DNA of 64,000 nucleotides from Streptomyces sp. CC228A (lineage in GTDB: Bacteria > Actinomycetota > Actinomycetes > Streptomycetales > Streptomycetaceae): assembly GCF_021390935.1 (NCBI RefSeq), contig NZ_JAJPUI010000001.1, positions 1,178,001 to 1,242,000 on the forward strand, read 5' to 3'. Of this stretch, positions 20,568 through 28,075 are shown piece by piece. Positions within the stretch are counted from its first letter, which is position 1. Every line of letters begins with the position of its first letter. The notes under the pieces were generated by a model that was not told the DNA's origin, searched no databases, and worked only from the letters and a program-made list of their open reading frames with translations. Position numbers and translations under genes: made by a program.

Positions 20568-20592
20568 TTATCGGAAGGAAGCGGGCAATTTC
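20568..20592 (-). promoter_or_regulatory. Candidate WhiG-type promoter of whiH
   Basis: On the minus strand TCCGATAA (20575-20568) matches the WhiG -10 GCCGATAA in seven of eight positions. A GAAA (20592-20589) stands 13 bp upstream, where TAAA at about 15 bp is the norm. whiH transcription is known to depend on sigma-WhiG in S. coelicolor. The -10 is convincing; the spacing is not ideal. Confidence 0.55.
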
Positions 20593-20602
20593 CAAGGCGT
20601 CT

Positions 20603-20626
20603 CGACCGATTGAAAAGGATCGGTCG
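20603..20626 (-). terminator. Hairpin between the ABC permease remnant and whiH
   Basis: Perfect 8-bp inverted repeat CGACCGAT / ATCGGTCG with an 8-nt loop, just 3' of the permease stop (20645) and 5' of the whiH promoter. It probably terminates the ABC transcript. Confidence 0.6.
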
Positions 20627-20644
20627 GCGCCTGAACGCAAGCGA

Positions 20645-21400
20645 TCAGCTTCCGGCCCCGCGCCATAGCCGGGGGAACAGAAACGCGCAGAGGAGCGCCG
20701 CCAGGGACAAGGTCAGGGCCGCGGCGACGGGTTGGGCGAGAACGCGCGCGGCGCCCTCCAGCCAGCGGTCGGCCTCCTGCGGCCAGCGGGCCCACGCGAA
20801 CTCCCGCAGCCGTGCCGGCAGCCCCGCGACCGGGCGGGCGGGAGGCCCGGCGAGCACCCGCTCCACGAGCGGGGCGACGACGGGGACGGACAGGACCGCC
20901 GCCACCCCCGCGGCCGTCGCACGGAACGCCCCCGCCGCCAGCAGTCCGACCCAGCCGCACCCCACCAGCAGCCCCGCCCACGCCGCGCACAGGCCGGGCC
21001 AGTTCGCCGGCACGGGGATGAGCGCACCGCCGTACACCAGCCGCAGGACCTCCAGGTCGACGACGATCACCGCCACCGCCAGCAGCAGCGCGAGGGCGGC
21101 CGTGACGGCGAGCTTGGCCGCCAGCAGCCCGATGCGGCGGGGCGCCGCCCCGAGGGCGTGCTGCAGGACCGGGTAGCGGAACTCGTGCCCGTACGAGAAG
21201 GCGCCCAGGAGCCCCGCGGCGAGCGCGGCGGGCGGCAGCGGCAGCAGGGCGGCCAGGCGGCCAGGACGTCGTGGAGGGGGCACTGCCCCTCCACGCCGAC
21301 AGCACGGCCGCCACCGCCGAGACGGCGAGCGCAGAGGCGATGGTCAGCGGCGTGGAGGGCACGCCGAAGATCCGCCGCACCTCATACCGCAGCGGCCGCA
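20645..21400 (-). pseudogene. ABC transporter membrane domain, broken by three apparent -1 frameshifts
   Basis: Hydrophobic permease sequence continues from the ATPase in changing frames. RYEVRRIFGVPSTPLTIASA starts near 21389. The text then continues as PLHDVLAAWPP in a second frame and as LLPLPPAALAAGLLGAFSYGHEFR in a third frame that runs to the stop at 20645. Restoring one C (minus strand) in the five-base tract 21276-21280 and one in the three-base tract 21247-21249 joins these into one smooth reading. A third shift links it to the ATPase frame inside the Pro/Ala-rich linker. About five membrane helices are recognisable. I read it as the C-terminal half of a fused ATPase-permease. Confidence 0.7.
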
Positions 21401-22705
21401 GCGGCCCGCGCCGCGGCCCCGCCCCGCACCGCGCCACCGCGCCCACCGCACTCCGGGCGGTGGGGTGGCGCGGGGTGGTGCGGCCGGGCGGTGGGCACGC
21501 GGGGTCCGCGGACGGGGGCGTGGGGATGCCGGTTGCGGTGACGCAGGGCACATCGGCTCTGCGGGCATGCGCTCGGCGGCCGCGGCGTTCGGCGCGGCGG
21601 CTGCCTCCGCGGCGGGCGGCGGGGTGGAGGTCGCGGACTCCGGGAGCCGGGTGAGGGGCGTGGTGCCCAGTCCGCGAGTGGTCGCCCCCGGCCTCTGGGC
21701 CACCGAGGGCCGCCGCGGGGCCGGGGTGAGCCCGCCGCGCCGGTTCGCCGCGGAGGCGGGCGCCGTGTCCGCTTCCGACCGCGTGCCATCGCGGCGGGCG
21801 GCTTCGCCGTGCGGCACCTGTGCGACGGCCGCCGGGGCGGGGCCGGTCTCGTCGGCGAGGCGGTGCAGGAGGATCCCGTGCCGGAACGCCACCTCCCCCA
21901 CGTCGGCGCAGCTGCCCCCGTACACGTGGAGCAGGTTGCCGGCCTCGGTGACGACCTCCAGGGCGCGGCGGGCGGCCCGGGCCTCCCGGCCGAGCAGTGC
22001 GGCGAGGCGGGCGGCGTGCGGGGTGTGGACGGCGACGCGGGGGCGCAACCGGGTGGCGGCGAAGGACCGCACGTCCTGGTCTGCGACCAGCCGCCCCGCG
22101 CTGACAGCGACGACGCGGTCAGCGATGCGCGCGGCCTCCCGGGGGTCGGAGGTGGTGAACAGGACGGTGCCCCCGTGGGCGGCGTGGGCCCGCAGCACTC
22201 CGCTCAGCCAGCCGGCCTCGCGCGGGGAGAGCCCGGCGGCGGGTTCGTCGAGGAGGAGGGTGTGGGGGTCGCCCAACAGGGCAGCGGCGATGCCGAGTCG
22301 GCGTTCCATCCCGAGGGAGAGGGTGCCGAGCCGCTGGTCGCGGAGTTCGGCGAGGCCCACCACGTCGAGGAGTTCGTCCGCGCGCTCGGCGGGGACTCCG
22401 GTGGCCGCGCAGAGCATCCGGAGCTGACCGCGGGCGGTGCGGGCCGGGTGGCCGGGCACGTCGCCGAGGAGGACGCCGACCTCGCGGAGCGGGTGGGCGA
22501 TCCGGTGCAGGGGGCGGCCGCGGAAGTACGTGACGCCCCGGCCGCGTTCCAGGCCGAGCATCAGCCGCAGGGCTGTGGTCTTGCCCGCGCCGGGCGCGCC
22601 GAAGAGGGCGGTGACGCGGCCCGGCCGCGCCTCGAAGGTGAGGTCGTGCACGGCGGGCGGCCGGTTGCGGCGGGGGATGCTGGTAAGTCCGATGGCCTGG
22701 AGCAT
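21344..22705 (-). CDS. ABC transporter ATP-binding protein with long Pro/Ala-rich linker
   Basis: Starts at the ATG 22705 (MLQAIGLTS), preceded by GAGAGAAG. The ATPase domain occupies residues 1 to about 215: Walker A GAPGAGKTT, a degenerate signature LSLGMERRLGIAAALL in place of LSGGQ, Walker B HTLLLDEPAAGL, and a switch position reading FTTSD instead of a histidine. An accessory domain to about 300 precedes a disordered Pro/Ala-rich linker. As given, the frame closes at 21344 in low-quality arginine-rich sequence after an apparent frameshift; the natural product probably continues into the membrane domain encoded at 20645-21400. The substrate is unknown. It is likely an exporter with DrrA-like ATPase features. 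Confidence 0.75.
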   Translation of the reverse strand: MLQAIGLTSIPRRNRPPAVHDLTFEARPGRVTALFGAPGAGKTTALRLMLGLERGRGVTYFRGRPLHRIAHPLREVGVLLGDVPGHPARTARGQLRMLCAATGVPAERADELLDVVGLAELRDQRLGTLSLGMERRLGIAAALLGDPHTLLLDEPAAGLSPREAGWLSGVLRAHAAHGGTVLFTTSDPREAARIADRVVAVSAGRLVADQDVRSFAATRLRPRVAVHTPHAARLAALLGREARAARRALEVVTEAGNLLHVYGGSCADVGEVAFRHGILLHRLADETGPAPAAVAQVPHGEAARRDGTRSEADTAPASAANRRGGLTPAPRRPSVAQRPGATTRGLGTTPLTRLPESATSTPPPAAEAAAAPNAAAAERMPAEPMCPASPQPASPRPRPRTPRAHRPAAPPRATPPPGVRWARWRGAGRGRGAGRCGRCGMRCGGSSACPPRR

Positions 22706-22870
22706 CGCTTCTCTCGCGGTAGATGAGACCGCTCGGCGGCAGGGCGGGTACCGCAGCACGATAACGCCACATTTCGGACTTTTTGCGCAGCGCGTCGGAA
22801 GCTCGGTCGGCGTCGGCGCACGGCCGGACGGCCGGAGGAAGGAGCCCGCGGCGGCCCGCGCCGACCGCCG

Positions 22871-23641
22871 TCACACCTCCGGGCGCAGCATCGGAGGGTT
22901 GAGGAGGGTCGCGCCGCCGGCGCGGAACAGCTGGGCGGGGCGCCCGCCCTGCCGTGTCGTGGTGCCCCCCGTGGGCACCAGGAAGCCAGGCGTGCCGGTG
23001 ACCTTGCGGTGGAAGTTCCGCGGGTCGAGGGCGACGCCCCAGACCGCTTCGTACACCCGCCGCAGCTCTCCCACGGTGAACTCCGCCGGGCAGAACGCGG
23101 TGGCCAGCGAGGAGTACTCGATCTTGGACCGCGCCCGCTCCACACCGTCGGCCAGGATGCGCGCGTGGTCGAAGGCGAGCTGCCCCGCCTCCTCGCCGTT
23201 CCTGTCGGCACCGCTGTCGGGGCTGAGCAGCTCCTCCACAGCGGCCCAGCGGACACTGTTGGCGTCGCCGCCGGGCCGGGGCGCCGGCAGGTCGGGGGCG
23301 AGGGCGAGGTGGGCGACGCTGACCACGCGCATGCGGGGGTCGCGCCGGGGGTCGCCGTAGGTGGCGAGCTGCTCCAGGTGGGCCCCGGCTCCGGGCGCGG
23401 GTTCCGGATCGCCCGGCTCATGCACGCACAGCCCCGTCTCCTCGGCCAGCTCGCGGGCGGCGGCCGCGTCCAGGTCCTCGTCGGGCCGTACGAAGCCCCC
23501 GGGCAGCGCCCAGCGGCCCTGGAACGGCGGTTCCCCCCGTCGCACGACCAGCGCGCACAGGGCGTCACGGCGGACCGTGAGCACGACCAGGTCGACGGTC
23601 ACAGCGAAGGGCGGGAAGGCCGAGGGGTCGTAGGGGGGCAT
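22871..23641 (-). CDS. NUDIX hydrolase-domain transcriptional regulator (NrtR-like)
   Basis: A 256-residue protein. The N-terminal NUDIX domain has a complete Nudix box, G-x5-E-x7-REL-x-EE-x-G-L (GGFVRPDEDLDAAAARELAE then ETGL, about residues 50-73). The C-terminal ~90 residues (FCPAEFTVGELRRVYEAVWG...LDPRNFHRKV) match the winged-helix of NrtR/NUDIX regulators of NAD or sugar-nucleotide metabolism. The ATG at 23641 gives MPPYDPSAFPPF. A perfect 5+5 inverted repeat lies 14 bp upstream, a plausible autoregulatory operator. With the Nudix box intact, catalysis is possible as well as ADP-ribose-type sensing. Confidence 0.85.
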   Translation of the reverse strand: MPPYDPSAFPPFAVTVDLVVLTVRRDALCALVVRRGEPPFQGRWALPGGFVRPDEDLDAAAARELAEETGLCVHEPGDPEPAPGAGAHLEQLATYGDPRRDPRMRVVSVAHLALAPDLPAPRPGGDANSVRWAAVEELLSPDSGADRNGEEAGQLAFDHARILADGVERARSKIEYSSLATAFCPAEFTVGELRRVYEAVWGVALDPRNFHRKVTGTPGFLVPTGGTTTRQGGRPAQLFRAGGATLLNPPMLRPEV

Positions 23642-23654
23642 GCCGCGATCATAG

Positions 23655-23669
23655 TCGTCTTCCTGACGA
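23655..23669. promoter_or_regulatory. Inverted repeat, putative NUDIX-regulator operator
   Basis: TCGTC-TTCCT-GACGA is a perfect 5-bp inverted repeat with a 5-bp spacer, in an AT-richer patch (ATAGTCGTCTTCCTGACGAT) 14 bp before the NUDIX gene start. Placement suggests autoregulation. Assignment to the protein is inference. Confidence 0.5.
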
Positions 23670-23715
23670 TAAACACGCCCCCGGCGATCTTCCCGCGACA
23701 CTGCGCGCACTGTGG

Positions 23716-25855
23716 TCACACCCCCAACTGGAGTCCGGCGGCCGCCTCCTCCACCATGCCGAGGCCCAGCCTGCTCACGCGCACGGCGAACGATTCCCCC
23801 GCAATGCGCAGCCCGGCGAGCCTGATCGCCCCCAGCGGAGCGCAGCGTACCGGCTGGAGGGCCACCGTGCGGGCCGGAGCGTCCGGCCGGATGCCCGCCA
23901 GCGCCACCAGCACGTGGACGGCGGCGGCCGCCGCGACGGCGGCCGGGCGGCAGGCGGACGGGTGCGGCACGGGCGCGCCTCCCGCGGTGCGCTGCTCCCC
24001 CGCGTACATCTCGGGGAGCCGGTACGCGAAGGCCTCGGCGGCGTCCAGCAGTCCTCGCAGCAGTCCGGCGGCCTCCTTCTCGTATCCCGCGGCTGCGAGC
24101 CCGGCGACGGCGACAGCGGTCTCATGGACCCGGACGGCTCCGGCGCGGTGCCCGAACGGGTTGTACGCGGCCTCCTTGGCGGCCAGCCCCCGCAGACCCC
24201 AGCCGCTGTCGCAGGAGGGGCTACCCAGCAGCCTCGCGAGCTGTTCCGTCTGGACCTTGTCCAACAGTCCGTCGGCCGGCCGCCCTCCGCCCAGCAGACC
24301 GGTGTCCAGCAGATGGGCCGCTCCACCGCCGAGCACCGGCACGGGCCGTCCGTCCGCGGTGAGCGCCGCCGCGGGCCGTCCGCCTGCGGGGTCGTCGCAC
24401 CAGAAGTCCGCACCGAACCGGAGGCGCAGCGCCCGCGCCCAGTCCCGCCAGTCTTCGGCACCGGGCCGGTTGCACGCCTCCAGCAGGTCGGCGCCGAGCA
24501 GCGCCGCGCGGTGGGCGTGGGCCTGGGTCTCGGCGCGGCTGACCCCGGCGCCGGGCCCCGGCTCGGCGACGAACCCGTCCTCGCCGGCCGCGCCCCTCAG
24601 CCAGCTCAGGCAGCGCTCCGCAGTGGGCAGCAGCTCGGACAGGTCCTGCTCGGGGAGCCCCCACAACCGGGCCTCCGCGAGCACGGCGGGGAACGCCAGG
24701 GTCGCCTCGATGCCGGTGCACGCCGGCGGAAGGCAGGGCCCGGCGTCTCTCAGAGGCCCGGCCAGCCGCCCCTCCGATGCGCCCGCGCCGGTCTGCACGG
24801 CCCGAGCGGCGCTGCGCAGCGTGCCCGCCGCGAGCTGCGTCCCCAGGGGGAGCAGCATGCGCGCGGCCCACAGCGCCTCGGCGGGGGCCGGGCCGCAGCG
24901 CCACGGCACCCCGGCGGCGAGGTGGAGGTCCCCGGGTGTGCCGGGTCCCGCACCAGGAGGGCCCGCAGGTCGTCGAGGCAGGCCCGCAGCAACGGCTCCA
25001 CGCGCGGGTCGTCGCCCTCGGCGACGCCCTCCAGAAGGGTCTGCCCCCACTGCGTGCGACCGGCCGGGCCGCCCGGCCCGTGTGGACGCCGAGCTCGATG
25101 GTGCGGCGCGCCCCGGGGCCGAGCCCCAGTTCCCAACGCAGTACCCCCGCGGAGGCCAGGGCGTCCTTCGGCGGCGGGTCGGCGGTGACGACGGTCTGCG
25201 CGCCGTCCGGTGCGGACCAGCGGAGTCCGGTGCCGTGGACGGAGGCGCGCAGCTCGGGACCCGCCCGGCCGGCCGCCACCGCACCGAGCGCGGCCAGGTC
25301 CGTCCCGAGGGCCAGCTCGACGGGAAGGCGCAGGGGGCGGCCCGTGGCGTTGCCGAACGTGATCCGCTCAGTTCCGTCCGCGTCCCTGGTGCGCTCGACG
25401 GTGACACCGGGGTCGGGCCCGGGGTCAGCGGGGGTGCGGACCACGCCGAGGAAGCGCACCCGGTCGGAGCCTGCCATGCGCCCCTGGAGGCTGAGCGGTT
25501 CCAGATCGAACACCCTGAGCCGACTGCGGGACAGCAGCCGGCGGCCCGACTGGTAGACCCCTTCGAGTGCGCGGCCGACGAGCTGGCCGTCCTCGGCGGA
25601 GAGGGCCATGTACGGGAGGGCGACGCAGACGAGGGAACCGTGCACGGATGGCGGTTCCCCGGCGCGAGCCGCCGGGAGCGGCACCCGGCCGGGGGCGGTC
25701 TGCCATCCACTTGGCGGGCGGGCCGCGACCACGCCGGGGCCGGGGCCGGGGCCGGGGCCGGCGGGAACGCCGGGCGGCACGGCCGGGGCACTGGGGGGAC
25801 GGCCCGCGGACGCGCCGGCGGGACGGGTGGAGGGTGCGCGGACAGTGCGGTCCAT
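23716..25855 (-). pseudogene. Glycogen-debranching-type protein (GDE N-terminal domain family), two apparent -1 frameshifts
   Basis: N-terminal sequence from ATG 25855 (MDRTVRAPSTRPAG) reads through the amylo-alpha-1,6-glucosidase N-terminal bis-beta domain (VCVALPYMALSAEDGQLVG; SRLRVFDLEPLSLQGRM). It then shifts frame near 25060-25095 to TQWGQTLLEGVAEGDDPRVE and VRDPAHPG. It shifts again at the C-tract 24930-24933 into DLHLAAGVPWRC, which continues to the stop at 23716 through an alpha/alpha barrel with EAAYNPFGHRAGAVRVHE. Adding one G (minus strand) at 24930-24933 restores PGDLHLAAGVPWRC exactly. The intact protein would be about 710 residues and is expected to act in glycogen or trehalose metabolism. 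Confidence 0.78.
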
Positions 25856-25961
25856 GAGTCGTCTGCTGAGCCTTCTGTGCGCTCCGGACAGCCGCTGGAG
25901 GTACGGCGGCACGGGTCGGTCGACTCCGCCACAGACGTGAACGCCTCACGGCGCGCCCTGG

Positions 25962-27905
25962 TCACGCCCGCGCCCCCCGACCCGGGTCTCCCGGTGCCGC
26001 GTCGCCCCGGCCGCCCGCACCGCTTCCCTTCCGCGCCTGGGGCCGCGGGCTCTTCCCGGGGCCACCCGGAGCAGCGCCGCAGGGACCGCTCCGCACCTCG
26101 GCTTCAGCCGCGGCTCCGGCTCCGGCCACGGCCCCGACCGGGGCTCCGGTGCCGGTCGAGGGCGGGGTCGAGGGTGCGGTCCCTGCCGCGCTCGCCGTGC
26201 CGGTGTCCGGCCGCCCGGAGGCCCGGGGCGGGCTCGTCGCGGCCCGGCCGGTGCTGTCTGCCGGGCACGCGCCCGCGGGACCGGAGGGCCGGGCGGCTGC
26301 CGGGGTGGCGACGGCGTGCGGCGGGGCGGTGCGTCGCGGCTCCGCCCGGGACGGGCCCGGCCCCGGCCGCGCGCTGCCGGTGGGCCCGGGAGCGCCGGAG
26401 CCTCCGGCCGAGGCAGCCCGCGCCATGCGGGCGACCCGGGACGTGCGGGCGCGCGCCCTGCGCCGTGCGGCCGCGCCGGGCAGGCGCCCGCCGGGCCGCG
26501 CGGCACCGGGCGGGGTGCCAGCCGCGTCCCTGGCGGCGCGCTCGCCCCGAAGGCACTGTCGCAGCGACTCCGGGTCCACCTGCTCGTTGCACGCCTGGTG
26601 CAGGAGCCTGGCGAAGACGTACTCCGGGTCCGCCTCCAGGGCCAGCCCGAGCGCCACGCGCGCGGTGGGCTCGTCGCCCGTGGACCACGCCACCCAGCCG
26701 GCCAGCGAGAGGGGGGCCGCGGCATGCTCGCTGTAGGCACCGACGCAGCGCCGGGCCAGCGCCCGCCACAGCCGCAGTGCGGGCGCGGCGTCCGCACCTT
26801 CCATCCATTCGGCGGCCCGGTCCCTGGTCAGGCGGTCCTGGAGCCCGACGATCAGTGCTGCCGCCTCCTCGTGCGTGAGGAGCCGGTCGTCCGCGGAGTC
26901 GGCGTCCGCCGGGACCGGGGCCTCGGGCAGCTCCGCGAGACGCCGGATGAGCCGTCCCGCCCTCCGGATCGTCTCCTCGCGCACCCGCTCGCAGCCCTCG
27001 GCGCCCACCATCCGGTGCAGGAGCGCCGCACTCGCCGCGTCGAGCGCCCGGAGCTGCTCCGCCACGGCCCCGGTGCTCCAGGGCCGCAGACGCGACTCCA
27101 TGTCGCGCAGCGAGCCCCGGAGGTGGATCCCCGCGTACGCGGCTGCCGCCGCCATCACCGACGTGCCGGGGGCGGCCAGCGCCCTCCCGCCCGACGGGCA
27201 GCAGTCGCTGTCGGGGCAGCAGTAGGACCAGAACCGGCCGCCGGAGATGCACAGCGCCTCGTACACCGGCACGTCGAGGGCGCCGCAGGCGGTGCGGAGC
27301 TTCTGGGCCAGGGGCCGCAGCCGCTCCATGACGCGCCGGCCGGTCTCCCCTTCACCGGGGTCCTGGCAGAGGAAGACCACGATGCCGTCGGGCTTCGCGC
27401 CCCTGCGCTCACTGCCGTCCACCAGGCACTCGGCGAGCTGCTCCGCGACGGGCGCCCACTCGCGTGAGGAGCGGGGGATGCCCAGCCTGAGCCGCCCGCC
27501 GAACCTGCCGCGCTCACCGTGCAGGGCCAGCAGCACCACGCTGTCGGTGGGGTGGAATCCGAACATGTACGGCAGAGCGTCGGCCAGCTCCGCGGGGCCC
27601 CGCAGGGTGAGTTGCGGCCCCTGTGCGAACAGGCTGCGGTCGGGCCCCTCCGCTTCCTGCCCGGCTCGGTCCGGCGGGCTCACCGGGCCCGCGGCGCCGC
27701 GGCCGTCACCCGCCCCGCCCGGCACGTCCGTCACCGCTGCCGTGCCGCGGTCGCCGGCCGGCCTGCCCGGAGTGCTCGCCGCGCCCTGTCCCGTCCCGCC
27801 CCGCATACCCGTCGCCTCCACCGTGCCGCAGTCGTCAGCCGTCCCTTCTCCGTCCGCCGGGGCGGTGTCGTCGGGACCCGTGATGTCGTCGTGTCGCTCG
27901 TTCAT
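25962..27905 (-). CDS. DUF4192 protein with long low-complexity C-terminus
   Basis: A 647-residue protein. A variable ~95-residue N-terminus is followed by a DUF4192 domain (about 95-460) starting QLTLRGPAELADALPYMFGFHPTDSVVLLAL, which is typical of actinobacteria. A CCPDSDCCPSGG stretch (about residues 223-234) is a possible metal site. The C-terminal ~180 residues are Pro/Ala/Arg/Gly-rich and poorly constrained, so the true stop could differ if a tract error lies there. The ATG at 27905 is clear; it is divergent from recQ. The function of DUF4192 is unknown to me; neighbouring recQ suggests only co-location. Confidence 0.8.
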   Translation of the reverse strand: MNERHDDITGPDDTAPADGEGTADDCGTVEATGMRGGTGQGAASTPGRPAGDRGTAAVTDVPGGAGDGRGAAGPVSPPDRAGQEAEGPDRSLFAQGPQLTLRGPAELADALPYMFGFHPTDSVVLLALHGERGRFGGRLRLGIPRSSREWAPVAEQLAECLVDGSERRGAKPDGIVVFLCQDPGEGETGRRVMERLRPLAQKLRTACGALDVPVYEALCISGGRFWSYCCPDSDCCPSGGRALAAPGTSVMAAAAAYAGIHLRGSLRDMESRLRPWSTGAVAEQLRALDAASAALLHRMVGAEGCERVREETIRRAGRLIRRLAELPEAPVPADADSADDRLLTHEEAAALIVGLQDRLTRDRAAEWMEGADAAPALRLWRALARRCVGAYSEHAAAPLSLAGWVAWSTGDEPTARVALGLALEADPEYVFARLLHQACNEQVDPESLRQCLRGERAARDAAGTPPGAARPGGRLPGAAARRRARARTSRVARMARAASAGGSGAPGPTGSARPGPGPSRAEPRRTAPPHAVATPAAARPSGPAGACPADSTGRAATSPPRASGRPDTGTASAAGTAPSTPPSTGTGAPVGAVAGAGAAAEAEVRSGPCGAAPGGPGKSPRPQARKGSGAGGRGDAAPGDPGRGARA

Positions 27906-27944
27906 GGCATGACGGTCCCGCGTCCCCGACCGGCCGTCGACCCC

Positions 27945-27985
27945 TGTGGAAAACCCCTGCGGCCGCGGTGTGTCCGCTGTCCACA
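27945..27985. promoter_or_regulatory. Two inverted DnaA-box-like 9-mers in the recQ/DUF4192 divergent promoter region
   Basis: TGTGGAAAA at 27945-27953 (complement TTTTCCACA) and CTGTCCACA at 27977-27985 each differ by one base from the Streptomyces DnaA box TTGTCCACA or the E. coli box TTATCCACA. They face each other 23 bp apart in the 170-bp gap between divergent genes. Such 9-mers also occur by chance in this base composition. Confidence 0.35.
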
Positions 27986-28075
27986 GGGCTTGACAGCGGA
28001 CGGACGGGGGGTGGCCCGCGGCCCTGCGACCGGTCCGTTCGCCCGTTGTCAGTCCCGTGCTGTTCCATGTGAGGC

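Noticed and set aside
23009..26878. Plus-strand open frame of about 1,290 codons
   Set aside because: It spans three minus-strand genes with clear domains; the translation is low-complexity Arg/Pro/Gly sequence.
27990..27995. TTGACA as the recQ -35 box
   Set aside because: No acceptable -10 hexamer lies 16-19 bp downstream.
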